Source: Clostridium manihotivorum
GTDB lineage: Bacteria; Bacillota; Clostridia; Clostridiales; Clostridiaceae
Reading direction: 5' to 3'
DNA length: 64,000 nt
Assembly: GCF_004015185.1 (NCBI RefSeq)
Contig: NZ_CP025746.1
Span: forward strand, 4,047,776-4,111,775
The notes beneath the pieces were generated by a model. That model was not told the origin of the DNA, searched no databases, and saw only the letters and a program-made list of their open reading frames with translations. Below, piece after piece: positions 9,086 through 17,877 of the stretch. The position numbers were made by a program, and so were the translations under genes. Within the stretch, counting starts at the first letter, position 1, and each line of letters opens with the position of its first letter.

Positions 9086-10000
9086 ATGGATTTACTAACA
9101 ATAGATACAAGTATTGTGCCATCAGTAAGGCTAATAGGTCACATAGATTATATAAAACCCTGGAAACACTTTAATAGAACCATTAACGAGTACATTCTAT
9201 ATATAGTTAAAAGTGGAGAGCTTTATATTAAAGAAGGAAGTATAGAATACCATCTCAACAAAGGAGATATCCTACTACTAGAACCTAATATAGAACATAG
9301 CGGATACAAAGAAGCTACTTGCCACTATTATTACATTCACTTTAAACATCCCAAGATTTCTGCTGTAAATACTAATTCTTATAAAGAAATAGCCCAAACA
9401 CTAATGGATAAAAGAAAGGCTTCTCTTCACAGCGAGTATCTCAGCGAGCTTTCTGATACAGATCCTGATTTTTATTTACCAAAAAACTATCACTATGAAG
9501 ATGAAAATGAATTGATGTCCTTATTAGTAAGTGCTGATAGCGATTTTTATCATAAATACGAAGGATATAAAAAAATAGCTTCTTTGAAACTACTAGAAAT
9601 ATTAATAAAAATAAGCAGAGACTATACCTCTACTAAGATAGAAAATGCTCAACCACAATTTTCAAAGGCTTTTGTAAAGTGCAGAAATATTCAGCATTAC
9701 CTAAATTCTAACTACCAAAATAAGATAACAAGTGCTGACATTGAGCAAAACTTTGAATCCAACTATGATTACCTAAATAGAGTTTTTCAACAAATGACTG
9801 GGTACAGTATAATAAATTATTTGAATATCATAAGAATAAATCGAGCAAAAGACTTACTAGATGCTACACCTCTAAAGATTTCCGAGGTTGGTTATCTAGT
9901 TGGAATCGATGATCCCTATTATTTTAGCAAGCTTTTCAAAAAGATTTCAGGAATAACTCCTTCAAAATATATAAAACTAAAAAGTGAACCTACCATTTAA
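9086..10000 (+). CDS. AraC-family transcriptional regulator
   Basis: A 304-residue regulator. The N-terminal half is a cupin-type ligand domain (YILYIVKSGELYIKEG, then KGDILLLEPNIEHSG). The C-terminal about 100 residues are the AraC double helix-turn-helix, with the family signature around RAKDLLDATPLKISEVGYLV and YYFSKLFKKISGITPSKY. GGAGG precedes the ATG. It faces the transporter/GH66 operon, so it most likely activates it in response to an oligosaccharide. A perfect 16-bp terminator follows. Confidence 0.93.
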   Translation: MDLLTIDTSIVPSVRLIGHIDYIKPWKHFNRTINEYILYIVKSGELYIKEGSIEYHLNKGDILLLEPNIEHSGYKEATCHYYYIHFKHPKISAVNTNSYKEIAQTLMDKRKASLHSEYLSELSDTDPDFYLPKNYHYEDENELMSLLVSADSDFYHKYEGYKKIASLKLLEILIKISRDYTSTKIENAQPQFSKAFVKCRNIQHYLNSNYQNKITSADIEQNFESNYDYLNRVFQQMTGYSIINYLNIIRINRAKDLLDATPLKISEVGYLVGIDDPYYFSKLFKKISGITPSKYIKLKSEPTI

Positions 10001-10044
10001 AATAATACAAATATTTAGCTCCTATTTTTACTTATGTATTACAT

Positions 10045-10083
10045 AAAAAGTCCACTGAAGCGATTTTCTTCAGTGGACTTTTT
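10045..10083 (+). terminator. Intrinsic terminator after araC-type gene
   Basis: Perfect 16-bp stem AAAAAGTCCACTGAAG / CTTCAGTGGACTTTTT with a 7-base loop, closing the AraC gene. Confidence 0.9.
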
Positions 10084-10192
10084 GACTATCTGTCTTTTCT
10101 GAAGGTATGTGCAGAAATATTGGCAGGCCACATAACTTTATTTTTACTGTATGGCCTAACAAGTCATTACTTTAGTAATCCTTTCTTAGTAC
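10084..10192 (+). repeat. R1 terminator-linked repeat, copy a
   Basis: Begins directly after the terminator T-run with CTATCTGTCTTTTCTGAAGG, then TATGTGCAGAAATATTGGCAG and a TATTTTTACTG block. The same order of blocks recurs after other terminators in this window (11134, 36770, 49428 and 49795 regions). Confidence 0.6.
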
Positions 10193-10236
10193 TTTAGTTA
10201 TCTTTATATTCCTATACCTTTAAAATAAAATAATTC

Positions 10237-10373
10237 TAGGAGCTAAAATATGCCAACAGAAGAAGTTAAGATATCCTAAAAACTATTTCTTCTTCTAAAA
10301 CAAAAAATTACAGATGCATCTAAATTATATTTCAATCTTACTTTGGCATAGTTCTAATCTAATTAGACTCCTA
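10237..10373. repeat. Foldback structure upstream of membrane protein
   Basis: Nested inverted repeats: TAGGAG ... CTCCTA at the ends, ATGCCAA / TTGGCAT inside, AGAAGAA / TTCTTCT further in. It ends about 10 bases before the Shine-Dalgarno of the gene at 10397, so it could fold in that leader RNA. It may equally be another small repeat element. Confidence 0.45.
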
Positions 10374-10396
10374 TAAAATTTAAGGAGGTAACTATA

Positions 10397-11059
10397 GTGT
10401 TTGGCTTAAAAGATTTAAAAAGTAGTGCTGTATTCTTAAAATTAAGTTTTTATGCATTTTTAGGAATTTCTTTGGAGCTTTTGCTTGGATTAATTGAACA
10501 TAAGATATATGGTAGTAAACTTGGTCAGTTTAGTGATTTTCAAATGATAGTCCATTGGATTCTAACCTGTCTTATTTGGGGTACCGTTGCTTTAAGCTTA
10601 ATCTCAAGAGCAAAGAAGAAATATAATTTTGATATCTTTTCTTATAGAAGTTCATTGCCCCCTATAAACTTAATATTCTGTATTGTACTTTTGGTTCTCA
10701 CAGTAGTTGTAAGTACTATTGACTGGAATGGCTTTAAGGTATTAAAAGAATTTGAGAAACAAGGCCTTATTAGGTTTATATTTCAATATATCTATTATAT
10801 GTTTGAAACCTCTCTTTTTCTTCTGATCATTGTGTTTGCTCAAAAGGCTGGTGAAATATGTTTTGATAAAAAGTATATTCCCTGGGGTGGAATATTTGTA
10901 GCTTTAACATGGGGACTATGTCATATGTTTACTAAAAGTAGTTTATCTGTAGGCTTATTGGTAGCCGCAGACGGACTTATTTTCGGTATCACCTATCTCC
11001 TAAGTAGACGAAATATTTTCATAGCATATTTATTACTCTTTCTTATGTTTGTTCTATAG
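10397..11059 (+). CDS. Membrane protein, possibly CPBP-like
   Basis: A 220-residue, very hydrophobic protein starting with GTG, with AAGGAGG six to seven bases upstream. Seven or so membrane helices can be seen; the most polar loop is around RAKKKYNFDIFSYRSSL. The segment WGGIFVALTWGLCHMFTK, with a His after an aromatic-rich helix, recalls CPBP-type intramembrane proteases. The paired EExxxR motif of that family is not visible, so I do not assign protease activity. It is a single-gene unit closed by a strong terminator. Confidence 0.75.
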   Translation: MFGLKDLKSSAVFLKLSFYAFLGISLELLLGLIEHKIYGSKLGQFSDFQMIVHWILTCLIWGTVALSLISRAKKKYNFDIFSYRSSLPPINLIFCIVLLVLTVVVSTIDWNGFKVLKEFEKQGLIRFIFQYIYYMFETSLFLLIIVFAQKAGEICFDKKYIPWGGIFVALTWGLCHMFTKSSLSVGLLVAADGLIFGITYLLSRRNIFIAYLLLFLMFVL

Positions 11060-11100
11060 AATTCATATTAATGCTTATAACACAGTACCTATTCTTCATG

Positions 11101-11133
11101 AAAAAATGACTAAAGCTTCTTTAGTCATTTTTT
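11101..11133 (+). terminator. Intrinsic terminator
   Basis: Perfect 14-bp stem AAAAAATGACTAAA / TTTAGTCATTTTTT with a 5-base loop, 42 bases after the membrane-protein stop. Confidence 0.9.
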
Positions 11134-11190
11134 GTTCATCTGCCTTTCCTAAATATATTTAAAAAAATTCCGGCAGGTGATATCTGTAAT
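11134..11190 (+). repeat. R1 terminator-linked repeat, short copy b
   Basis: Directly after the terminator: CATCTGCCTTTCCTAAATAT, then TTCCGGCAGG. This matches the start of the other R1 copies but lacks their second half. The remaining gap to 11384 shows a 7-bp inverted repeat (CTGAGTT near 11282, AACTCAG near 11333) and no gene. Confidence 0.5.
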
Positions 11191-11384
11191 TTAATTGAAT
11201 GATTATACATTTAAGTATATTATTTAAATATATAAGTTAAAACTCGGAGATATTGTCTATTATTAAGTATGTACATCTTTAACTGAGTTAAAAAATTGTA
11301 TACTTGTTTAAACGTAAAAACTGTTGTTTCAACTCAGTAATTTACAATAGTCATAATATAATAAAAATTGAAAGGAGACTTATC

Positions 11385-11582
11385 ATGGAAGAATTAAATG
11401 TGATTTTAGGAAAGTTTGTAGAATCAGGCTGGGACTTAATTGCAGTACCATCCAAGGCATATCTTGATGGTACTGGTTCAAGAGAAGAACTAGTCAAATC
11501 AGTAGAACAGGCAGATAAAGAATGCGGAAGCTGCGGCTGTGAGCTTGATCCTTTGTATAAGAAGTGTCTTCAACTATTATAA
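11385..11582 (+). CDS. Small Cys-motif protein, unknown
   Basis: A 65-residue protein starting MEELNVILGKFVESGWDL, with AAAGGAG eight bases before the ATG. A CGSCGC cluster around residues 47-52 and one more Cys (KKCLQLL) could bind metal or form disulfides. The same frame is open further upstream, but only this ATG has a ribosome site. No signal peptide. The first half (acidic, amphipathic) and the regular spacing suggest a folded domain. I do not recognise the family. Confidence 0.7.
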   Translation: MEELNVILGKFVESGWDLIAVPSKAYLDGTGSREELVKSVEQADKECGSCGCELDPLYKKCLQLL

Positions 11583-11597
11583 AAAACTGCCATTATA

Positions 11598-11697
11598 AAT
11601 AGATGTACCACTTCGCAAGAAGCTTATATTTTCAAATTTTTCTTTCATAAACTAGAGAATTTTTGAAAGTATACTTCAAAGCAAAGTAGTACATCTA
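11598..11697. repeat. R4 foldback element, copy b
   Basis: The two halves are near-complete inverted copies over about 45 bases each: TAGATGTACCACTT at the left and AAGTAGTACATCTA at the right, with TTTTCAAA / TTTGAAA inside. It fills the gap between two convergent genes and would form a long imperfect hairpin that could stop transcription from either side. Confidence 0.6.
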
Positions 11698-11713
11698 TAA
11701 ATTAAAGTTATTA

Positions 11714-12109
11714 TTAACTTATCTTAAATTTCTTATATCTTATTGAATATCTTAATAGTATTGCAAAAGCCACTACAATAGCAATTAATACATCTGTTGT
11801 TGCATATATGTGAAATCTATTAAACTCTATAATATCTACTAATTCCCTTATCCAGAGCAATGCCATCAGAGCTACACCTAAGGCGTTCAATTGAAGAAAT
11901 GTACTTTTAGCTTCATTCATATAATTTAGTATTAATTCTAACCCCAAATATACAAGATTTAAAAAGATGAAAAATACGAATTCTCCATAAGTTATATTTA
12001 TCACGGGATCATCTACCATAATAGTATAGAAATAAAATATAGCTATAGAAAATAGAAATAATATTATTGCGCTAAAGTAATTCAAATACTTCCTTATTAT
12101 ATCCCTCAT
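11714..12109 (-). CDS. Small membrane protein, unknown
   Basis: A 131-residue protein with four predicted membrane helices (about residues 9-30, 40-62, 70-85 and 100-122) and basic ends (RDIIRKY, RYKKFK). I start it at MRDII (12109), six bases after AAGAGGA, not at the longer ATG at 12142. I do not recognise the family. It stands alone, with a foldback element downstream. Confidence 0.7.
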   Translation of the reverse strand: MRDIIRKYLNYFSAIILFLFSIAIFYFYTIMVDDPVINITYGEFVFFIFLNLVYLGLELILNYMNEAKSTFLQLNALGVALMALLWIRELVDIIEFNRFHIYATTDVLIAIVVAFAILLRYSIRYKKFKIS

Positions 12110-12377
12110 AAACATTCCTCTTACAAAACAGCTGAATTTCATACTTTTATTTTATATTTTAGTAAATAATTACTTTTAGTATATATTTTAATTTTCTATT
12201 TTTCAACCTTTTTTGAGTAATTTTATAATCTATATTAAATTTTTGATAAATAACCGAAATTAGTCTGAATTTACTTTTAAGACAGGTATCTATTTAGATT
12301 CAAGCCTTATGAGATATAAATTTACTGCTTTTATATTAAGAACTATGTCGCTAAAGATCCCTAGTGAAAACAAAGTA

Positions 12378-12812
12378 CTATTGTAGATCTTCAATTATAT
12401 CCTGATAATGAGTATTCCAAACAATAATCCAAAACTTATCAATTCCTGCTCTTCTCATAGCCTCTAATCTATGATTTCCATCACTTACTATTAATCTATC
12501 TCCTTCATGTTGTACTATTAAAGGTGGCATATCCCAGCCATTTTTGATCAATTGTTGAAACTTCTTAATACAAGGTTCCCAATCTTCTGGTGCATTATAG
12601 TACTCCATACCAGGCTCTGGACCACAGCAGCGTTTTAACTTATCAATGCTTATTAACATAGGTCCTGTCCAATGTCTTTTTTCAAGCTTTAACCCTTCAG
12701 AGAATGGAGCGTTATCTCCAATTGAGTTTAAGAAAAGATGAACCCATTCCTCAATCTTTCCTTCTTTTCCATAGGCTATTGCCTCTTCTACATTAAACTT
12801 CATACTTTCCAT
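12378..12812 (-). CDS. ParB-like / sulfiredoxin-fold domain protein
   Basis: A 144-residue protein with a ParB N-terminal type motif, VSDGNHRLEAMRRAG (near residues 112-126), preceded by a strand-rich MPPLIVQHEGDR. In this superfamily the GxHR loop binds a nucleotide or phosphate; members include ParB CTPases, nucleases and many stand-alone proteins of unknown role. There is no helix-turn-helix DNA-binding part, so it is not a partition protein. A CC pair (RCCGPEPG) is seen mid-protein. Cytoplasmic. Function not assigned. Confidence 0.75.
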   Translation of the reverse strand: MESMKFNVEEAIAYGKEGKIEEWVHLFLNSIGDNAPFSEGLKLEKRHWTGPMLISIDKLKRCCGPEPGMEYYNAPEDWEPCIKKFQQLIKNGWDMPPLIVQHEGDRLIVSDGNHRLEAMRRAGIDKFWIIVWNTHYQDIIEDLQ

Positions 12813-12843
12813 AATAACCCTTTATATACCTTCCTTTAAAATT

Positions 12844-12874
12844 GGCTATGTTTAGAATATTATTTAACAGAGCC
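12844..12874. repeat. R2 MITE remnant (ends only)
   Basis: GGCTATGTTTA and TTAACAGAGCC, the two tips of the 132-bp R2 element at 21087-21218, stand only 9 bases apart here. This looks like an internal deletion. Confidence 0.6.
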
Positions 12875-12920
12875 ACAAACTTTAATTGTATTACTAGAAA
12901 TAATTATCTAAAGATGAACT

Positions 12921-13859
12921 TCATTCTTGATATATATCTATAAGTGCAAGTACATTCTTCAGAATGTTTTTATATACATCCTCCTTACCAAGCTTTGCAT
13001 AAAATCTCATACCATCTAAGCTATGGCAGATTGTAGCACATAAAAATCTTTCTCTAGCATGAGAAACATCAAAGTCATTTTGTTTGTAAAATTCACAAAA
13101 CCTATTAAAAAGGTCATGTTCACTAAACTCTAAAACTATTTTAGAAATATCAAAAAAATAGTCTAGATAACTCACCCCTCCCCAGTCAATAACCCCTGTT
13201 ACTTTCGAATTACTTACCAATACATTGTTATAGTGGAAGTCTGAGTGAACTAAATATCTTTTTCCTTCACAATATGGTGCAAGTTTTATCATCTTTCTAT
13301 ATAACTCCATAAACACTTCGTAATCCAAGAAGCTCTTCTCAAATAGTTCATACCAATCTTTCCAGAATCCCTGAATCTCCTTAGAAAAGAAATGTCTTAA
13401 GAATTCTTCAAAAGTTTTAAACTGCCCATTCTTATTGGAGTTTAACCACCCATAACCTAAGGTAGAACTTATGTCAATAGAATGGATATTCTTCAAAGTA
13501 TCCATTATACTAGGCAAGGAACTTTCAACTTCTTCTTTATCTAAATCGCATATTGGAATACCATAAAGTTTTTCTGATATGGCATAATAATAATCCTTGT
13601 AACATCCTTTATTTAATACTTTGGGAGAAGGAATTTTAGCTTTGTCAAATCTATCCTGAAGGTAGCTTTCAACTTCAAATTCAGTGTTGTCCTTAGCAAA
13701 ACATATAACATATTCTTTATTCTGAAAGTTGAAAAAATACACTCTTTTTATCTTACCAGAGGATGCTTCTTTAATATTATCTATTTTGCTTCTAACTATT
13801 ATTTGTAAAAGACCTCCCACCTCATCAATACTTAAATCAGGTTTCTTAATATTATCCAT
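12921..13859 (-). CDS. APH-family phosphotransferase
   Basis: A 312-residue kinase-like protein of the aminoglycoside/choline phosphotransferase family. The catalytic loop is seen as VHSDFHYNNVLV (Asp and Asn) and the metal-binding motif as GVIDWGG. The N-lobe is divergent. The C-terminal half (RERFLCATICHSLDGMRFY) resembles hygromycin-type enzymes. AGGAGGT lies upstream of the ATG. Antibiotic modification is possible but unproven; many genomic members of this family phosphorylate other small molecules. Confidence 0.85.
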   Translation of the reverse strand: MDNIKKPDLSIDEVGGLLQIIVRSKIDNIKEASSGKIKRVYFFNFQNKEYVICFAKDNTEFEVESYLQDRFDKAKIPSPKVLNKGCYKDYYYAISEKLYGIPICDLDKEEVESSLPSIMDTLKNIHSIDISSTLGYGWLNSNKNGQFKTFEEFLRHFFSKEIQGFWKDWYELFEKSFLDYEVFMELYRKMIKLAPYCEGKRYLVHSDFHYNNVLVSNSKVTGVIDWGGVSYLDYFFDISKIVLEFSEHDLFNRFCEFYKQNDFDVSHARERFLCATICHSLDGMRFYAKLGKEDVYKNILKNVLALIDIYQE

Positions 13860-13956
13860 CTTAGCACCTCCTCTAAGTTTTATATCTACATAAATTATTT
13901 TATATAGATGCCTTGATACTTTATATATCTAGTTTAATTATATTTATTTAATGCAT

Positions 13957-13997
13957 AAAAGCTGTCTAGAATAACTTGTTATTCCAAGACAGCTTTC
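13957..13997 (-). terminator. Terminator after the CD3324-like gene
   Basis: Stem AAAGCTGTCT / AGACAGCTTT extended, past a two-base bulge, by GAATAAC / GTTATTC. It lies downstream of the minus-strand gene at 14074. Confidence 0.75.
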
Positions 13998-14073
13998 TAT
14001 TTCTACTCCTAATATCAAACTTTCTTATTATATAATCTAAATAAAACAGTTTTACCTTTAGTTTATATAATAC

Positions 14074-14337
14074 TCATTTTCTATATACTATTTTCTTAAT
14101 TGTTTCTATAGCCAGACAGTACTCTAATGATAATTCCTCAATTGTGTAGCCTTTCAAAAACTTCTCTTTTATATTATCATTTCTTATTTTTAACTCTGCT
14201 CTATATCCTGATAGTTCTCCCCATTCTTTACGGTTATCTTCTATCTGAGGAATGTATACAAGCCCACCACTTATATATTTTTGTATTTGTGCTATCAATT
14301 CCTTTGGAAATATATCTATACCATTTTTATAATCCAT
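14074..14337 (-). CDS. CD3324-like small HTH protein
   Basis: An 87-residue protein beginning MDYKNGIDIFPKELIAQIQK, with WGELSGYRAELKIRN in the middle and a C-terminal helix-turn-helix (TIEELSLEYCLAIETIKKIV). The layout matches the small clostridial CD3324 family, whose C-terminus looks like a Mor-type DNA-binding helix pair. I start it at 14337 because AAGGAG lies inside the longer frame, nine bases before this ATG. Probable DNA-binding regulator of unknown target. Confidence 0.75.
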   Translation of the reverse strand: MDYKNGIDIFPKELIAQIQKYISGGLVYIPQIEDNRKEWGELSGYRAELKIRNDNIKEKFLKGYTIEELSLEYCLAIETIKKIVYRK

Positions 14338-14531
14338 TCTAACTCGCTCCTTAAATTTCAACTATTATTTAAGGATGCAATACCTGTCTCTAACTAAGTC
14401 CTTCTATATTAGAATGAAATTGTGACTGTTTTTATTCCATGCATCGTCACCTATAGTTATCTTACAGATACTGCATGGAACAAAGGATTTTCAGTTGTAA
14501 TAAAATATAAACTTCTCATTTCTATCCCCCC

Positions 14532-15908
14532 TTATTTTTTTCTCCATCTATCCACAAAGGCTCCTTTTACGAAGTCTTCTTTAGTTAAATATTCTTTCAA
14601 GGTATCTCTTAAATACTCAGGGTTATACTTTTCATTTCTATTATTGCTCAAAGATGTATAGCCAGTACCTCTTAGAAGGTAATCTGAAGCTGCAACAGTG
14701 TACCACCTTTCCTCTTCTAACATTTCTCCATTAATAAAAACATTTGTTATAGTTCTTCCGTCGTGTTCGATGAATGCTCTTGATACATGAAGTCTTCCCA
14801 AATACTTACCTCTAAAACCTGGCCCCTTTCCATCTAAATAGCAATAATCCGTATCTAAAGAGTTTTGTAAAGCTTCTTTTAAGTGCTTTCCTTGAACTTC
14901 AAAGCTTGTAGGATTTAATGGTGAAGGGCATATTTCTAAAAGCTTCTTTAAAGAAACAGCTCCTTTTCTAATTCCTCCGTTCAAAACTCCGCTATTTATC
15001 AGTGATAGATCACATTTAAGCACATCTGCTAGGGCGTCTGCTAAAAAGTTAGTCATTGGGTTTTCTTCAACAATATCATGCCAAAGATCCTCATTAATTT
15101 CATAAAGTGGCTTTCCTAATACATCAATAGCCTTTTCTTTATTTACTTTTAACACCCTATTAATTTCAGCATCTTGATCACATTTTTCAATAGCTATATT
15201 CTCCCCATCAATTAACTTGACACCATTACTATCAACTTCAAGCTTTAATACTCCTAAATGCTCAGCAAAACATCCAGAGGTAAATATAATAGTGTTATTT
15301 ACCACCTCAGGTTCATTCATTAATATGTGAAAGTGCCCACCTATTATAACATTAACTTTTTCAATCTTTTCTGCTACTTCTCTATCCTTATCCATACCGA
15401 GATGAGATAACAATATACATATGTCATACTTTCCATTATTAATCTCAAGCTCTTCATTTATTACTTCAATATAATTTTTAAGTTTGAAACCACATAGCTC
15501 ATTAAAAGGCGCTATGTCCGGCGCCGCACCTATTAACAGTATTTTTATATTATTTTTTTCTAATATAATACTTTTATTTGCCCCTAAAATATCCTTATTA
15601 TCTAAGGTATATAAGTTACAGGTTAAAAAAGGAACCTTAGAATTTGTTGCCATATAATTTAAGGTGTCAACTCCATTAAAAAATTCATTATTTCCTATAG
15701 CTATAGCATCATACCCTGCAGCCTCCAACAGTTCAACTGCTGCTAATCCATTGGTACCTTGAAGTTCCATCCTTTTAAAATCCGCATAATCACCTGCATC
15801 AAGTACTAAAGTATTTTCATCCTTAAGCTCATTAATCTTGCTTACAGCCTTTGCGAAATTATCAAAATTGCTATGTATATCATTTGTATGCAATATGTTT
15901 AATCTCAT
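14532..15908 (-). CDS. 5'-nucleotidase / UDP-sugar hydrolase family phosphoesterase
   Basis: A 458-residue metallophosphoesterase. N-terminal metal-site motifs are in order: HTNDIHSN, DAGDYADF, GNNEF, LLSHLG and GGHFH. The C-terminal 5'-nucleotidase substrate domain starts near residue 275 (NPMTNFLADAL, NSGVLNGGIRKG). No signal peptide is present, so unlike the classic exported enzymes it should act in the cytoplasm, as YunD-type proteins do. The exact nucleotide substrate cannot be told. The ATG at 15908 has GGGAGCGG upstream. Confidence 0.88.
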   Translation of the reverse strand: MRLNILHTNDIHSNFDNFAKAVSKINELKDENTLVLDAGDYADFKRMELQGTNGLAAVELLEAAGYDAIAIGNNEFFNGVDTLNYMATNSKVPFLTCNLYTLDNKDILGANKSIILEKNNIKILLIGAAPDIAPFNELCGFKLKNYIEVINEELEINNGKYDICILLSHLGMDKDREVAEKIEKVNVIIGGHFHILMNEPEVVNNTIIFTSGCFAEHLGVLKLEVDSNGVKLIDGENIAIEKCDQDAEINRVLKVNKEKAIDVLGKPLYEINEDLWHDIVEENPMTNFLADALADVLKCDLSLINSGVLNGGIRKGAVSLKKLLEICPSPLNPTSFEVQGKHLKEALQNSLDTDYCYLDGKGPGFRGKYLGRLHVSRAFIEHDGRTITNVFINGEMLEEERWYTVAASDYLLRGTGYTSLSNNRNEKYNPEYLRDTLKEYLTKEDFVKGAFVDRWRKK

Positions 15909-16038
15909 ACTTTCCGCTCCCTATTTTGATAAATTATTATATGATTGCTACCACTCTATTTAAAGCTTTATCCATTTTATCTAATAAACTTTTACTCAAA
16001 AGTTATGCTAATCTCTTTAATTTTTATAAAAACTATAG

Positions 16039-17259
16039 CTACTCCCTGTCATACTTTTTAACCATATACATTGCTACTGCTCCAATTAACATAAGTCCTG
16101 CTACTAAAAACCAGGCATTTTGGAAGCTTATATATGCAATTACAACTCCCATTATATAAGGCCCAATTGCATATCCTATACCGTTCACAAGGAATAAGAT
16201 AGAATTAGCTCTTCCTAAGTATTCCTTAGGAGTTCGTTGTGCAATATAATTGTTAGAGTTTATAGAAATAAGTATTTCTCCCATGGTCATTACTATTATT
16301 CCTATGACAAATACGAACACAAATCTACTTAACCCAAACATCATGAAGGATATAAAATACAAAATTCCTCCCCAAAAAATACTTTTAAGCGGTGATGTCT
16401 TTTGTGTAATAGATGTTAAAAATGGAGTCACCAATATTACAGTTATAGCATTTACACTAAATAATATTGGAAATAATAATTTTCCTTTATCACTGAATAA
16501 ATCTATAGTTTGTAAAGGAAGCATAAAATTCCACTGAATATAGCAAAAATTATATATTAAAAGAATTACTGAAAATACCACAAGAGATGGATTTTTATAC
16601 AAGAAAGAAAATATTGAATTACTATTTTCGCCTTTAACTTCTTGCTCCTCAGAATTCACTATTATATCCTCATTCTTCTCTGTTCCTTTTATAAAAAATG
16701 CTATAACCACAGTAGAAATTAATGTAGTAGCCGCATCTAAGATAAATAAAAGGTTCAATAGATTTTTATAGTATAGCATTCCACCAATTATAGGTCCTAC
16801 GGCTAGTCCCAGATTAAGCCCTAGATACATTAAAGAATAAGCATTCTTCATTAACTTTGGTGAAGTAATTATTGGTACCATTGCATTAAAAGCAGGAGAT
16901 GCCAATGCATAAAGATTTGACGCAATTATTATCAAAACTGCAACTGTAAAATTAGGTTTCATAAAACCGCATATCAAATAAAACATGGAGCCCATAACCT
17001 GAAAGATAACTATTATTTTCTTACTGCCAAACTTATCTACCAAATTACCTCCAAGCATTAAAAATGGAGCTTGAGTAAGCATTGAAATAGTGGTAAACAG
17101 CCCAGCTTGAGTTTTAGTAAAACCTATCTGCTCTGTTAAAATCAAAGTCAGTAAAGGCATAATGAAACTACCCATTTTATTGATTATTGTTGAAACAAAA
17201 AGTAAATATATATCCTTCGAAAGTCCCTTATAAACTGATATATGTTTATTTATATTCAT
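16039..17259 (-). CDS. MFS transporter
   Basis: A 406-residue major facilitator with 12 predicted membrane helices. The loop 2-3 motif reads GGNLVDKFGSKK (residues 75-86), the standard MFS signature. A long charged loop (KGTEKNEDIIVNSEEQEVKG) separates the halves. It is most like drug-efflux/YttB-like permeases, but substrate is unknown. Its ATG has GAGGATG upstream, and the gene lies 130 bases upstream of the phosphoesterase, so they may be co-transcribed. Confidence 0.88.
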   Translation of the reverse strand: MNINKHISVYKGLSKDIYLLFVSTIINKMGSFIMPLLTLILTEQIGFTKTQAGLFTTISMLTQAPFLMLGGNLVDKFGSKKIIVIFQVMGSMFYLICGFMKPNFTVAVLIIIASNLYALASPAFNAMVPIITSPKLMKNAYSLMYLGLNLGLAVGPIIGGMLYYKNLLNLLFILDAATTLISTVVIAFFIKGTEKNEDIIVNSEEQEVKGENSNSIFSFLYKNPSLVVFSVILLIYNFCYIQWNFMLPLQTIDLFSDKGKLLFPILFSVNAITVILVTPFLTSITQKTSPLKSIFWGGILYFISFMMFGLSRFVFVFVIGIIVMTMGEILISINSNNYIAQRTPKEYLGRANSILFLVNGIGYAIGPYIMGVVIAYISFQNAWFLVAGLMLIGAVAMYMVKKYDRE

Positions 17260-17697
17260 TAAAACATCCTCTTTTTCCTTATACTTTGTGAAGGCCTTTC
17301 CTCTATAATAATCAGTTATTATATATATATGCTATATCTATGCATTTCTCATTACTATAGCATAGAAGTTAGCTGTATCTATAGCTTCTATAATACCTAT
17401 ATCATATGCTACACAATGTTCTATATTATAACATAAATACCACAAAAATTCCATTTTAATGTATTATATCTATACCCATAAAAAAAGCTACACTAATCAA
17501 AGATTCTAACTTTAATAAATGTAGCCCTAGAGTTCCTATGCAATACATAATCAATTTCATTGCCAACTAGTACATAAATATCTACGGTATAATATCCCCT
17601 TCTATTATACTTAATCACTACCAGTCTTAAGCATTAGTAAGCTAATTTATTGTTCCTAGAGCTCCTTTATATATTTGATTTCACCACTATATATGTA
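17260..17697. other. AT-rich gap upstream of MFS gene
   Basis: No gene. It contains a weak hairpin (GCTACA near 17487 and TGTAGC near 17519) and imperfect repeats of CTATA/TATAG. The neighbouring 17698-17797 foldback and the 17823 terminator complete the gap. Confidence 0.5.
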
Positions 17698-17797
17698 TGT
17701 ATTAAAAAAATGTTGCTAGATTTTTCAATTATAAATTGTATTAACGGATTTTTATAGATATTACTAAACATATTTATAACAACATTTTTTTAATACA
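17698..17797. repeat. 100-bp foldback element with 18-bp perfect ends
   Basis: TGTATTAAAAAAATGTTG at 17698-17715 is perfectly inverted at 17780-17797. The inside is AT-rich and non-coding. It looks like a MITE or foldback element; I found no second copy in the window. Confidence 0.65.
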
Positions 17798-17822
17798 ATG
17801 GCATAGATATGTAAAACTAATA

Positions 17823-17866
17823 AAAAGATCGCTAATGCCATTGTGACAGAGCATTAGCGATCTTTT
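17823..17866 (-). terminator. Terminator of SEC-C protein gene
   Basis: Perfect 16-bp stem AAAAGATCGCTAATGC / GCATTAGCGATCTTTT with a 12-base loop, just beyond the stop of the minus-strand gene at 17878. It is symmetric, so it may work both ways. Confidence 0.88.
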
Positions 17867-17877
17867 ATACTATAACC

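Noticed and set aside
10397..11059. CPBP intramembrane protease
   Set aside because: The fold is plausible but the EExxxR motif is not visible, so no protease activity is claimed.
12378..12812. Chromosome partition protein ParB
   Set aside because: Only the N-terminal ParB-like motif is present; no DNA-binding domain, no parA neighbour and no parS-like site was seen.
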